NCBI GenBank assembly: GCA_023390555.1
Contig: JAEWCQ010000033.1
Coordinates: 124,001 to 188,000, forward strand
Length of the DNA stretch: 64,000 bases
Reading direction: 5' to 3'
DNA from: Bacillota bacterium
GTDB taxonomy: Bacteria > Bacillota > Clostridia > Lachnospirales > Lachnospiraceae
Shown: piece by piece, positions 1 to 8,158 of the stretch
Numbering within the stretch: position 1 is the stretch's first letter
Layout of the letters: each line of letters starts with the position of its first letter
Notes under the pieces: generated by a model
The model's input: only the letters and a program-made list of their open reading frames with translations
Database searches by the model: none
What the model was told of the DNA's origin: nothing
Translations under genes and position numbers: made by a program

Positions 1-149
1 GTACCCTCAAGTTGCTCCTTTAAGGCATCACATTTTGATTTGGTGCGGCTTGCAATCAGAATCTCTTCAAAAACTTCGCTGTTCTGGCAGCATTTGTGGA
101 TTGCGACGCTTGCAACACCGCCGCATCCGATAATCAGACATTTACCCAT
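1..149 (-). CDS. Carboxyspermidine dehydrogenase (saccharopine dehydrogenase-like), N-terminal part
   Basis: The reading frame starts at the ATG at 149-147 and runs off the left edge, so only about 49 residues are visible. They form the first beta-alpha-beta unit of a Rossmann fold (MGKCLIIGCGGVASVAIHKC), followed by EILIASRTKSKCDAL. This resembles the start of carboxynor/carboxyspermidine dehydrogenase (Lys9/saccharopine dehydrogenase family), which reductively condenses aspartate semialdehyde with a diamine using NADPH. It lies 2 nt after the agmatinase stop, as the last visible gene of the polyamine operon, which supports this assignment over a lysine-pathway role. A carboxynorspermidine decarboxylase gene would be expected just outside the window. 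Confidence 0.72.
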   Translation of the reverse strand, partial: MGKCLIIGCGGVASVAIHKCCQNSEVFEEILIASRTKSKCDALKEQLEG

Positions 150-151
150 GT

Positions 152-1018
152 TTATCTCTCCTCTTTCTGTTTTAATTGTAATAAGACTTCTCTGGTAATT
201 TTACATGCAACTGCTGTGGATGTTCCGCTCGGATCGTAATGGGGAGACAGCTCGTTGATGTCACAGCCCACGATATTCAGCCGATGCAGTTTTAAGACAG
301 CATTTAAAAGTTCCTGAAAACTGACTCCGCCTGCCTCCGGTGTACCGGTACCACAGAAAATGGAAGGGTCCAGTACATCGAGATCCAGTGAAAAATAGAC
401 CGGTTCACCCCGAAGTGTGGCTAAAACGGTGTCGAAGTCTTGCAGGTTAAATTTATGCAGATCCGTGTGTTCACTGGCAAACTCAAATTCATAGCGCTCG
501 CCGCTGCGGATTCCGAACTGATGGATTCTGCCGTCTCCGGTCAGATTCCAGATCTGTTTCATGACGGTTGAGTGTGACAGTTCTTCTCCGATATAGTCGG
601 TGCGCAGGTCTGTGTGGGCATCGAAGTGGAGGATATGGAGGTTCGGGTATTTTTTTAATACCGCACGAACCGCGCCAAGCGTAATCAGATGTTCTCCGCC
701 GAGCATGACCGGAATCTTTCCGTCGATAAGAATCTGTCCGGTATATTCTTCCGTGACCTGCAAAACCCGCTCCGTATTCCCGAAAGGAAGCTCGAGGTCT
801 CCGCCGTCAAAGATGCTGCAGTCGGTCAGGTCTTTTTCACAGTACGGCGAATAGGTTTCGATGCCGAAGGATTCATTCCGGATCGCCGAAGGACCGAAAC
901 GGGTTCCCGGACGAAAGGATGTCGTGCCGTCAAACGGGACGCCGAACAGGACGGTATCGGCATCTTCATAGGCCGCATCACAGGCCAGGAAAGTCTGAAT
1001 GTTTTTATTCATCTTCAA
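152..1018 (-). CDS. speB: Agmatinase
   Basis: Agmatinase (ureohydrolase family) hydrolyses agmatine to putrescine and urea in the cytosol. The Mn-binding signatures are present: GGEHLITLG near residue 108, HFDAHTDLR near 131 and SLDLDVLDP near 210. Length (about 288 aa) is normal for bacterial SpeB. Two starts are possible: TTG at 1018 (6 nt after GGAGG) or ATG at 1012 (12 nt after it). The TTG spacing is better. The gene overlaps the end of speE by 14 bases, so the two are probably translationally coupled. With the upstream decarboxylase it gives an arginine-agmatine-putrescine route. Confidence 0.93.
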   Translation of the reverse strand: MKMNKNIQTFLACDAAYEDADTVLFGVPFDGTTSFRPGTRFGPSAIRNESFGIETYSPYCEKDLTDCSIFDGGDLELPFGNTERVLQVTEEYTGQILIDGKIPVMLGGEHLITLGAVRAVLKKYPNLHILHFDAHTDLRTDYIGEELSHSTVMKQIWNLTGDGRIHQFGIRSGERYEFEFASEHTDLHKFNLQDFDTVLATLRGEPVYFSLDLDVLDPSIFCGTGTPEAGGVSFQELLNAVLKLHRLNIVGCDINELSPHYDPSGTSTAVACKITREVLLQLKQKEER

Positions 1019-1859
1019 GTAACACCTCCTCTACATAGTTTGGAAGATAAAAAGAACCCTTATGCAGGTTTGTGTTATAGTAGTCTGCCCGGATTCCAAG
1101 TGCATTCCATTCATCTGCCTTTAAGTCATGGATCGGATGAAGTCCTTTGGAAGCAAAGCCAAACAGCCAGTGCCCGGACGGATACGTCGGAATATGAGCC
1201 TGATAAACGCGGCTGAGCGGAAAAACACCATGGATACGCCGGTGCGCTGATTTCATGGCTTTGGCATCCTCCGGATAAAACGGACTCTCGTGCTGATTGA
1301 CCATAATACCGTGTTCCGTGAGGGCCTTAAAGCAGTTTCCATAGAATTCCTTTGTGAAAAGAACCTCACCGGGACCGGAAGGATCGGTGGAGTCCACGAT
1401 AATGAGATCGTACCTGTTTTCCATCGGGCGGATGAATTTGAGACCGTCCCGATAATGAATGTTAATCCGTGGGTCGTCAAATCCACAGGCTGTCTGCGGC
1501 AGATATTCTTTGCAGACGGCGACAACACGCGCGTCAATTTCCACAATATCAATCTGTTCCAGTGCAGGATATTTGGAAAGTTCTCTTGCAACTCCGCCAT
1601 CGCCCGCACCGATGACAAGCACTGACCGGATCGCTGGATTGACTGCCAGCGGAACATGTGTGGTCATCTCATGATAGATGAACTCATCCCGTTCCGTCAG
1701 CATCATTACGCCGTCTAAGGTCAGAAATCGCCCAAATTCGGGGGAATCATAAACTGCAATTTTCTGATAATCACTCTGCTCACCATGAAGCTGGTTATTT
1801 ACCCGGATTGAAAACCGCACATTGGGGGTATGGTATTCACTGTACCACAAATCGTCCAT
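1005..1859 (-). CDS. speE: Spermidine synthase (polyamine aminopropyltransferase)
   Basis: SpeE transfers the aminopropyl group of decarboxylated S-adenosylmethionine to putrescine. It shows the nucleotide motif VLVIGAGDGGVARE, the acidic strand end VEID, and the catalytic-loop segment DSTDPSGPGEVLFTKEFY. About 284 aa is the family norm. An AAAGGAG site fits the ATG at 1859 (about 7 nt away). A second ATG at 1865 overlaps the upstream stop as ATGA but lies too close to the ribosome site. It sits between the decarboxylase and agmatinase, so donor, acceptor and synthase are made from one transcript. Confidence 0.94.
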   Translation of the reverse strand: MDDLWYSEYHTPNVRFSIRVNNQLHGEQSDYQKIAVYDSPEFGRFLTLDGVMMLTERDEFIYHEMTTHVPLAVNPAIRSVLVIGAGDGGVARELSKYPALEQIDIVEIDARVVAVCKEYLPQTACGFDDPRINIHYRDGLKFIRPMENRYDLIIVDSTDPSGPGEVLFTKEFYGNCFKALTEHGIMVNQHESPFYPEDAKAMKSAHRRIHGVFPLSRVYQAHIPTYPSGHWLFGFASKGLHPIHDLKADEWNALGIRADYYNTNLHKGSFYLPNYVEEVLLEDE

Positions 1860-1861
1860 GC

Positions 1862-3310
1862 TCATTCTCCTTTCAACACATTCAGGCGGCTGGTATCCAT
1901 GCTTTCCGGACCGGTCAGCATACAGCCCTTTTCCTTTGCATACCTGATGTAATCTATAATTTCTCTGGTAATCCGTTCTCCCGGAGCGAGAATCGGGATT
2001 CCCGGAGGGTAACACATGACAAATTCGGTGCAGATGCTGCCGATGCATTCATGCAGCGGCAGGCTGATTTTGTCGGCATAGAAAGCCGTCTGCGGAGACA
2101 TTTCGACAACCGGATTGATGTATTCACTTTCGAGCATGCCGCTGTTGTCCCGTTTATAAATCCGTCTGATCTCACCGAGTGCACTGATAAGCCGTTCGAT
2201 ATTTTTGTTTTTATCGCCAACGGAGATATAGGCGAGGATGTTGCCGAGGTCACCGAACTCGATCTGGATGTCATACTCGTCGCGCAGAAGATCGTAGACT
2301 TCAATTCCTGCAAGTCCAAGTTCCAGTGTATTGACCGAAAGTTTGGTCGTATCAAAATCAAAAACGCTGTCTCCATTGATCAGTTCCCTGGAATAGGCGT
2401 AATAATCCCCGATTGCATTGATTTCCTCTCTTGCATATTGGGAAAAACGCGTTACCTTTTCAAAAATTTCCTCTCCGCTCAGGGCAAGATTGCGCCGGGA
2501 GATATCCAGACTCGAAAGGAGAAGATAGGAGCCGCTCGTAGTCTGTGTGAGGTTGATCACCTGACGGATATAGTGTTCATTGACGTTGTCCCCGCACAGC
2601 AAAATGGAACTTTGTGTGAGAGAACCGCCGGATTTATGCATGCTTACCGCCGCCATATCGGCACCTGCTTCCATTGCACTTACGGGCATGTTTTTCCCGA
2701 AATAGAAGTGTGTTCCATGTGCTTCATCAACCAGTACCCGCATTCCGTGTTCGTGAGCAACTTTGGTGATCTGCCGAAGATCGGAACAGATTCCGTAATA
2801 GGTAGGATTGTTGACCAGAATTGCCTTTGCATCCGGATTGCGCCCAATTGTTTCTTTGATTTCGGCAACCGACATGCCAAGTGCGATACCGAGCCGGCGG
2901 TTCGTCTGCGGATTGATATAAACAGGAATCGCCCCGCACAAAACCAGAGAATTGATCACGCTCTGATGGACATTACGCGGCAGAATAATCTTGTCACCGC
3001 TTTTGACATTTGACAGAATCATGGCCTGAACTGCAGAAGTGGTTCCTCCTACCATGAAAAATGCATGTGCGGCGCCAAAAGCATCTGCTGCAAGCATCTC
3101 GGCTTCTTTGATGACACTGATTGGGTGGCAGAGATTGTCCAGCGGTTTCATCGAGTTCACATCCACGGAAAGGCATTTCTCGCCGAGAAATTCGGTCAGT
3201 TCTTTATTTCCTCTGCCGCGCTTGTGCCCCGGGACATCAAACGGTACAAGGCGGTTTGCCTTCATATTTTCCAGTGCATCAAAAAGCGGTGCCTTCGTTT
3301 GATCTTTCAC
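1862..3310 (-). CDS. speA: Arginine/lysine/ornithine decarboxylase, PLP-dependent
   Basis: This fold-type I PLP decarboxylase belongs to the short Gram-positive SpeA/Cad class (482 aa). The PLP lysine is in SMHKSGGS (about residue 226), and the cofactor-nitrogen Asp is in VDEAHGTH (about 195). The substrate cannot be read from sequence alone, but the adjacent agmatinase makes arginine the most likely. The GTG start at 3310 is supported by AGGAGG 7-8 nt upstream, and it overlaps the speD stop as GTGA. The product agmatine would go to SpeB. Lysine decarboxylation remains possible. Confidence 0.88.
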   Translation of the reverse strand: MKDQTKAPLFDALENMKANRLVPFDVPGHKRGRGNKELTEFLGEKCLSVDVNSMKPLDNLCHPISVIKEAEMLAADAFGAAHAFFMVGGTTSAVQAMILSNVKSGDKIILPRNVHQSVINSLVLCGAIPVYINPQTNRRLGIALGMSVAEIKETIGRNPDAKAILVNNPTYYGICSDLRQITKVAHEHGMRVLVDEAHGTHFYFGKNMPVSAMEAGADMAAVSMHKSGGSLTQSSILLCGDNVNEHYIRQVINLTQTTSGSYLLLSSLDISRRNLALSGEEIFEKVTRFSQYAREEINAIGDYYAYSRELINGDSVFDFDTTKLSVNTLELGLAGIEVYDLLRDEYDIQIEFGDLGNILAYISVGDKNKNIERLISALGEIRRIYKRDNSGMLESEYINPVVEMSPQTAFYADKISLPLHECIGSICTEFVMCYPPGIPILAPGERITREIIDYIRYAKEKGCMLTGPESMDTSRLNVLKGE

Positions 3311-4086
3311 GGCGTTCCCTCCTGATAGATATTGACACCGCTGAAGATTTCGATCATCTCGCGGCGTAGCGAATTTGTGATATCCAGCCTTGTCTTTGGC
3401 GGAATCTCATATACATCTGAATTAAACAGATAATTCTGCAAAACAATATCCTGAATGAGCATTTTAGTGTGAAAAATACTGGCCTGGTAGACATTGATGT
3501 CAATGGCATCGTATTTTTGCAGGGTTGAAGCAGCAATATACTCCTGAATGGAAGTGATGTTGTGATCCATAAACAGTTTTTTGCCGTTTACATCACGTGT
3601 GAATCCGCGTACGCGGTAATCCAGTGTAATAATGTCAGAGTCAAAGCTTCCAATGAGAAAATCCAGTGTGGAAAGCGGCGTTATTTCACCGCAGGTGGCA
3701 ACGTCGATATCCACGCGAAAGGTTGCAATCGAAGTTTCCGGATGGTATTCCGGGTAGGTGTGGACGGTGACATGGCTCTTGTCGAGATGGGCCACCATCG
3801 TTTCTCCGCTGCGGTTTTTTACCATACTTTCCTCTGCGATCAGAAAAGTCACACTGGCACCCTGCGGTTCATAATCCTGTCTGGATATGTTCAGAACAGT
3901 TGCGCCGATCATTTCCGTAAGTTTCTGTAAAATTGCAGTCAGTCGCTCAGAATTATACTGTTCGTTGATATATTTGATATAATCCTGCTGTTCACGGGCA
4001 GTCTTGGCATAGCAGATATCATAGATATTAAAACTCAGGGATTTAGTTAAATTGTTAAAACCATATAATTTCAGTTTATCCACCAT
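3307..4086 (-). CDS. speD: S-adenosylmethionine decarboxylase proenzyme
   Basis: SpeD makes decarboxylated AdoMet, the aminopropyl donor for SpeE. It is a self-cleaving pyruvoyl enzyme. The segment LDKSHVTVHTYPE places the cleavage serine at about residue 104, and the size (about 259 aa) matches the longer E. coli-like class rather than the roughly 125-aa Bacillus type. The ATG at 4086 is 6-7 nt after GGAGG. A longer frame reaching 4137 would start inside a terminator hairpin and is rejected. It is the first gene of the polyamine operon. Its ribosome site lies only a few bases after an intrinsic terminator, so expression appears to need read-through of the leader. Confidence 0.92.
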   Translation of the reverse strand: MVDKLKLYGFNNLTKSLSFNIYDICYAKTAREQQDYIKYINEQYNSERLTAILQKLTEMIGATVLNISRQDYEPQGASVTFLIAEESMVKNRSGETMVAHLDKSHVTVHTYPEYHPETSIATFRVDIDVATCGEITPLSTLDFLIGSFDSDIITLDYRVRGFTRDVNGKKLFMDHNITSIQEYIAASTLQKYDAIDINVYQASIFHTKMLIQDIVLQNYLFNSDVYEIPPKTRLDITNSLRREMIEIFSGVNIYQEGTP

Positions 4087-4102
4087 ATGGATGTCCTCCA
4101 AA

Positions 4103-4140
4103 CAAAAAAAGATGTACCACAGTATACTGTGATACATCTT
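4103..4140 (-). terminator. Intrinsic terminator/attenuator before speD
   Basis: On the minus strand a 16-bp stem (AAGATGTATCACAGTA pairing with its reverse complement, with one G-U pair) is followed by seven T. The speD GGAGG lies about 4 nt after the T tract, leaving no room for a promoter between the terminator and the gene. This is the geometry of transcription attenuation. It could also end a free-standing small RNA. Confidence 0.85.
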
Positions 4141-4488
4141 GTAAATTGTTCAAATAAACTTCGGGCGCAGGATAACAGGACACCATGATAGTATCCACCC
4201 TGTCAAAACAGGGAATCTATGCCTAACACCTTGATTTCAGAGTCTATATAGCAAGAACTTACTTTTACTACTCTTATTGATCGTTTCACAAGTGTGTATC
4301 CAAGTACACTTGGTTATGAAGTAACCAACTGGCAATTAAGTTGCCAACTTATAAAATTTGCGATTTTATCGCAATCAATAATGCGGAATTCTTCCGCTAA
4401 CGGCAGTCGACCGGCTGTCCGTATGGCCTTGTGTCTCAGGAAACTGAAACAGGTCAGTAAGTTCTCGTCGCCATGCGATCTGAAACAA
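4109..4488 (-). ncRNA. Highly structured leader RNA or small RNA upstream of the speD operon, class unknown
   Basis: Between a strong promoter and the speD attenuator the minus strand can form at least nine consecutive hairpins. Approximate plus coordinates are 4433-4450, 4401-4421, 4383-4397, 4357-4373, 4338-4350, 4310-4328, 4290-4309, 4198-4213 and 4178-4196, plus the terminator. Most have 5-7 bp stems and loops of 3-8 nt. Imperfect pairs in the 4433, 4178 and terminator stems are G-U on the minus strand but C-A mismatches on the plus strand, which fixes the RNA strand. I do not recognise it as tmRNA, RNase P, SRP, 6S or a T-box. Function is unknown. Regulation of polyamine synthesis is an inference from position. 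Confidence 0.7.
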
Positions 4489-4492
4489 ATAA

Positions 4493-4521
4493 AATATAGC
4501 ATATAGATCGGCATCTGTAAA
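4493..4521 (-). promoter_or_regulatory. SigA promoter of the speD leader
   Basis: TTTACA (4521-4516), a 17-nt spacer and TATATT (4498-4493), preceded by TG, form an extended -10 promoter on the minus strand. Predicted start is near 4488. It lies just after the prs stop codon and drives the structured leader and the polyamine operon. Confidence 0.8.
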
Positions 4522-4559
4522 TGGTAAAATTTAAAACAGGAAAAAAAGAGGAAGAAAAA

Positions 4560-5744
4560 CTACTGGTTTTTCTGATCTGCTTTATATTTTGTAATCAGTT
4601 TTTGGATTCGGTCATTCGGATTGAGTAAATCGTTGATGGATGTGTCATGATTTAACGTATCGATGATGTAAGCAATGTATTTGCTCATGTCACAGGTGAT
4701 ATAGTACGGTTTGCTCAATAATTCCGGTGTCTGATAGGAGAGATTGGTCGTTACAACTTTGTAAATTACGCCATCCTCAACAGCCTTGTCGAATTTTTCC
4801 ATACCATTCGTAAATAAACCGAATGTGGCAACCACGAAAATGCGTCTCGCTTTTCTCTTTTTCAATTCTGTGGCAACGTCAATCATGCTTTCACCGGAAG
4901 AAATCATATCGTCAATGATCAGAACATCTTTTCCCTCTACGGAAGAACCTAAGAATTCATGTGCAACAATCGGGTTGCGTCCGTCTACAATCTTGCTGTA
5001 GTCACGGCGTTTGTAGAACATACCGATATCCAGACCAAGTACGTTTGCAAGGTAGATGGCACGACCGGTAGCGCCTTCATCCGGGCTGATAATCATCATA
5101 TGTTCGTTGTCGATCTGAAGGTCCTTCACGTTTCTGCAGATACCTTTGATAAACTGATATGCAGGCTGAACGGTATCGAATCCCTTTAACGGAATCGCGT
5201 TCTGGACACGAGGATCATGTGCGTCAAAGGTGATGATATTGTCGACACCCATGCTGATCAGCTCCTGAAGTGCAAGGGCACAATCCAAAGATTCACGGGT
5301 AGTACGTTTGTGTTGACGGCTTTCATACAGGAACGGCATGATCACGGTGACTCTTCTTGCCTTACCGGCAGCTGCGGCAATGACACGTTTTAAATCAGAG
5401 TAGTGATCGTCGGGAGACATGTGATTGGTATGTCCACACAAAGAATAAGTCAGGCTGTAGTTGGTAACATCTACCAGAATAAAAAGATCTTCACCACGAA
5501 CAGATTGTTTGATAATAGCTTTTGCTTCTCCGGAACCAAAACGCGGAACAAGAGTTCTTACCACGTAAGAATCACGTTTGTATCCTTTGAACGCCATGCT
5601 GTTACTGTGTGCATTCTGTCTCGTATCTCTCCATTTCACGAGATACTTGTCGACTTTCTCTCCCAGCTCCCTGCAGCTTTCCAAAGGAATGAGACCAAGG
5701 GCTCCGACCGGAATGGTTTCTAAGTTTCTTTCATCATCTGACAT
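4560..5744 (-). CDS. prs: Ribose-phosphate pyrophosphokinase (PRPP synthetase), long form
   Basis: Prs transfers pyrophosphate from ATP to ribose 5-phosphate, giving PRPP for nucleotide, histidine, tryptophan and NAD synthesis. The PRPP-binding loop VLIIDDMISSGESM lies near residue 276, and the type I phosphoribosyltransferase fold is evident. At 394 aa it is longer than the usual roughly 315-aa enzyme, with extra sequence at both ends; I recall similar long forms from Lachnospiraceae. The start ATG follows a GGAGG. It stands between the helicase-loader gene and the speD leader promoter, apparently as its own unit. Confidence 0.92.
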   Translation of the reverse strand: MSDDERNLETIPVGALGLIPLESCRELGEKVDKYLVKWRDTRQNAHSNSMAFKGYKRDSYVVRTLVPRFGSGEAKAIIKQSVRGEDLFILVDVTNYSLTYSLCGHTNHMSPDDHYSDLKRVIAAAAGKARRVTVIMPFLYESRQHKRTTRESLDCALALQELISMGVDNIITFDAHDPRVQNAIPLKGFDTVQPAYQFIKGICRNVKDLQIDNEHMMIISPDEGATGRAIYLANVLGLDIGMFYKRRDYSKIVDGRNPIVAHEFLGSSVEGKDVLIIDDMISSGESMIDVATELKKRKARRIFVVATFGLFTNGMEKFDKAVEDGVIYKVVTTNLSYQTPELLSKPYYITCDMSKYIAYIIDTLNHDTSINDLLNPNDRIQKLITKYKADQKNQ

Positions 5745-5812
5745 GAATAGGTTCCTCCATATAGTATATTCTATAATTGTTCAATAGATTTCAAATCTAA
5801 TGAATTCGTAAG

Positions 5813-6793
5813 TCATCGAAGCTTTTTCTTCAGACGGATATCATCTCCGAAAAGCTTGATCAAGGTGTAAGAGTTGAAAATGCGTGAGCAGATTCGTTCG
5901 GAATAAGTGGCGGCAAGATCCTCCATACTCAAATTGGTGGAAATAATTGTGGATTTCTTACGCAGAATACGTTCATTTAAACATAAAAATAATTGCGACG
6001 TAGTGAAGGAATTCGCAAGTTCGGTACCAAGATCGTCGATGATCAGCAGATCACAGTCAAAAATATTCTGGTGTGCAAGTATAGCATCGGCATTCTTCGC
6101 AAAAGTATTCTTTTCAAATATATCAAACAGCTGGAATGCGGTGAAATAGATGACCGAATGTCCGCTGTCTAAAAGCTCCCTGGCAACACAGTTGGATAAA
6201 AATGTCTTTCCAACGCCGGATTCCCCGTAGAAGCAGAGATTTTCAAAGGAATGATCGAATTGACGGATAAAGTCCCTGCAGGTGGCAGCCGCACGTTTGG
6301 CGGTATCGAGGGAGGTAAGTCCCGTTGCGGGATTCTTTAAACTGCTGGAATAGTAATCATAGGAGAACGTGGAAAAATTCTCCTTTTGCAAGATTTCCTG
6401 AATGCCGGACTGGGTATAGACCAGGTCGATCGCTGCCTGGACGAAACAGTGGCAGCGCTTGTTATTCACATATCCGGTGTCCCGGCAGTCGGGACAGGAG
6501 TATTTGGGTTCCAGGAAATCAGAAGTATAGCCAAGGCTGGAAAGAACCTGTTCCTTTTCTTCCCGCAGCCCCTGAATTCGTTCTTTTAAAACAGCCAGGG
6601 CATGGTCATCGCCCTCAAGCAACTGTCTGGCACAGGCTACGGAAGTGTGGGATATCTCGGCATCTATTTCCGCAAGACGACTGTCCAACTGATAGACTTC
6701 TTCCTTCTTTTTTTCCAGAAGATGCTGGTTTTTCAATTGTTTTACATCGTACTGACGAATCAGCTCGTCGTACTGGGCGTTGCTCAATGCCAT
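5813..6793 (-). CDS. Replicative helicase loader, DnaC/DnaI-type AAA+ ATPase
   Basis: The protein (about 326 aa) has an N-terminal coiled-coil-like region, a cysteine cluster CPDCRDTGYVNNKRCHC (about residues 100-116) typical of DnaI-type loaders, then an AAA+ domain with Walker A GESGVGKT (about 195) and Walker B LLIIDDLGTE (about 240). It would load the DnaB-type helicase onto single-stranded DNA at origins and restart forks. ATG at 6793 is 8 nt from GGGAGG; ATG at 6799 is too close. It follows the DnaD-like gene by 22 nt, so the two form a primosome operon. Confidence 0.86.
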   Translation of the reverse strand: MALSNAQYDELIRQYDVKQLKNQHLLEKKKEEVYQLDSRLAEIDAEISHTSVACARQLLEGDDHALAVLKERIQGLREEKEQVLSSLGYTSDFLEPKYSCPDCRDTGYVNNKRCHCFVQAAIDLVYTQSGIQEILQKENFSTFSYDYYSSSLKNPATGLTSLDTAKRAAATCRDFIRQFDHSFENLCFYGESGVGKTFLSNCVARELLDSGHSVIYFTAFQLFDIFEKNTFAKNADAILAHQNIFDCDLLIIDDLGTELANSFTTSQLFLCLNERILRKKSTIISTNLSMEDLAATYSERICSRIFNSYTLIKLFGDDIRLKKKLR

Positions 6794-6815
6794 TTCCATT
6801 GCCTCCCGGAAAGAA

Positions 6816-7934
6816 TTATTGCATGGAACTGTTCAGCAGCTGTTTCTCCAACTCCGCATAGTCGTAGGAGCGCTGTGGATAGTTCGTAAAGCGGTTTTTG
6901 GCAGCAGTTCCCTTTGCAGCGGCCGGACGTGCGGGCGAAGCGCTGACACTGACAGCTTTGGATTTCTGGTAAGCGGAATCCAGAACGGTAATATCCTCCA
7001 GATGATGAACGTGGTTCTTATTCCAGTTGCTCAGGATGGTATCCGCGTATTCAAAGCTTGGCTGGTGAATCGCCTGAATCGTACGTTTGCAGGCCTCTCC
7101 GATAATGTCAAGGGAATAGCCGAAAGTGCCTGTCCATTTCTCGATGAAATCCAATTCGAATTCGACCAGATTTCGTCCAGATATTCCAAATGCCTTCATG
7201 ACGCCGTAATAAATCTGGTTGTGAATGCCGGAGGTTTTCTTCGCCTGTTCCACTGTTGAGATCTGGGATTCGGCCCAGGCAAGCGCAACCTTATCCATAT
7301 AACGGATATTGCGGTGTCCTCTGTCCACACAGTATTCAATCAGATATTCAATCAGGTCGATCGAAAAGCGCAGCGTATCATGCCAGTATAAGATAGCATT
7401 AATATCCGTAGGATTCAAGGTGCGACCCAGATATTTTTCCGCAATGAACAAAAGATCCTGCACATCTTCATCCTGCTGGAAGTGCAGGATCTCATTACGG
7501 CTGTATTCCGGACGGACATCCGTATTGTCTGCTGCCGGATAATCGACATGCGGAGATACCGGTTCTGCCGTTTCTTCCGGGACAAACTGCGGCACCGGAA
7601 AACGGTCGGATGGATCAGGGTCTGTGCCGGAAGACTCCTGATTGGAGTCAAGCAGGCAGATTCCGCTTAAATGTTGGTCCGTATCGTATTCCAGTCTTAG
7701 TATATGCATTTTCTCCCAATATTTCAACGCGCGCGCAATATCTTTTTCTGTGTGTTCGAATTTATCTGCCATTTTGGAGATGGAAAAATTCTCCGCAGAA
7801 TTCATGCAGCGGAGCAGGTACAGATAAATCTTTACAAATTCGCCGTTCGCATCGGCCATAAAGTTGTCAATAAATGCGTTTGGAACGCATGTGGCAGACA
7901 TTTGACTGTCTGTATGTAATGTAATGTCGTTCAT
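6816..7934 (-). CDS. DnaD-domain primosome/replication initiation protein
   Basis: The N-terminal part (about residues 1-85) looks like a winged helix (FVKIYLYLLRCM..ISKMADKFEHTEKDIARALKYW), and a DnaD/DnaB2 domain follows near residues 180-330. The latter ends with the family hallmark YADTILSNW. Such proteins act with DnaA and the helicase loader in primosome assembly. The ATG at 7934 is 5-6 nt after GAGGGAG; an upstream in-frame start at 8021 has no support. A middle acidic, proline-rich linker is evident. Expression is probably from the promoter at 7960, downstream of three abutting DnaA boxes, suggesting DnaA control. Confidence 0.84.
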   Translation of the reverse strand: MNDITLHTDSQMSATCVPNAFIDNFMADANGEFVKIYLYLLRCMNSAENFSISKMADKFEHTEKDIARALKYWEKMHILRLEYDTDQHLSGICLLDSNQESSGTDPDPSDRFPVPQFVPEETAEPVSPHVDYPAADNTDVRPEYSRNEILHFQQDEDVQDLLFIAEKYLGRTLNPTDINAILYWHDTLRFSIDLIEYLIEYCVDRGHRNIRYMDKVALAWAESQISTVEQAKKTSGIHNQIYYGVMKAFGISGRNLVEFELDFIEKWTGTFGYSLDIIGEACKRTIQAIHQPSFEYADTILSNWNKNHVHHLEDITVLDSAYQKSKAVSVSASPARPAAAKGTAAKNRFTNYPQRSYDYAELEKQLLNSSMQ

Positions 7935-7959
7935 AAAAACTCCCTCTTTCAACGAGCAC

Positions 7960-7988
7960 ATTATAGCATAAGAAATTTGAAATGAGAA
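7960..7988 (-). promoter_or_regulatory. Promoter of the DnaD-like/helicase-loader operon
   Basis: The minus strand shows TATAAT (7965-7960) with an upstream TG (extended -10). The -35 is weak (TTCTCA, 17 nt away). The predicted start lies about 20-25 nt ahead of the DnaD-like start codon, consistent with a short leader. Confidence 0.6.
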
Positions 7989-8034
7989 GTCCTGATTTCC
8001 GACAGAGTCCAGTAAAATCAAGGCTTTAAGAAAA

Positions 8035-8061
8035 TGTGGACAATGTGGATAATGTGGATAA
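8035..8061. promoter_or_regulatory. Three abutting DnaA boxes
   Basis: Three 9-mers lie head to tail without gaps: TGTGGACAA (8035-8043), TGTGGATAA (8044-8052) and TGTGGATAA (8053-8061). The last two are exact reverse complements of the consensus DnaA box TTATCCACA. They lie about 70 bp upstream of the DnaD-operon -10. A role in DnaA-dependent control or DnaA titration is inferred. Confidence 0.75.
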
Positions 8062-8158
8062 CCAAAATAAAAATCATTATGGTAACTTTAAAAATACTCT
8101 TTTAAGGTGGAATTTCAGCGGAAATATAAAAAAAGAATGAAATTATTATGTAAACATA

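Noticed and set aside
1808..3013. 401-codon plus-strand open frame antisense to the decarboxylase
   Set aside because: It lies fully opposite a clear PLP decarboxylase, has no ribosome site and matches no family; it is a codon-bias shadow.
4185..4205. T-box-like AGGGTGG in the speD leader
   Set aside because: AGGGTGGATAC lacks the ACCGCG part of the T-box, and the tandem short hairpins do not form a Stem I with a specifier loop.
4109..4488. Known housekeeping RNAs (tmRNA, RNase P, SRP, 6S) for the structured leader
   Set aside because: None of the conserved ends or core motifs of these RNAs was found; a formal Rfam scan was not possible.
4294..4514. Open frames of 66 and 70 codons on both strands in the speD leader
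   Set aside because: They run through tandem hairpins, lack ribosome sites, and the region is better explained as structured RNA.
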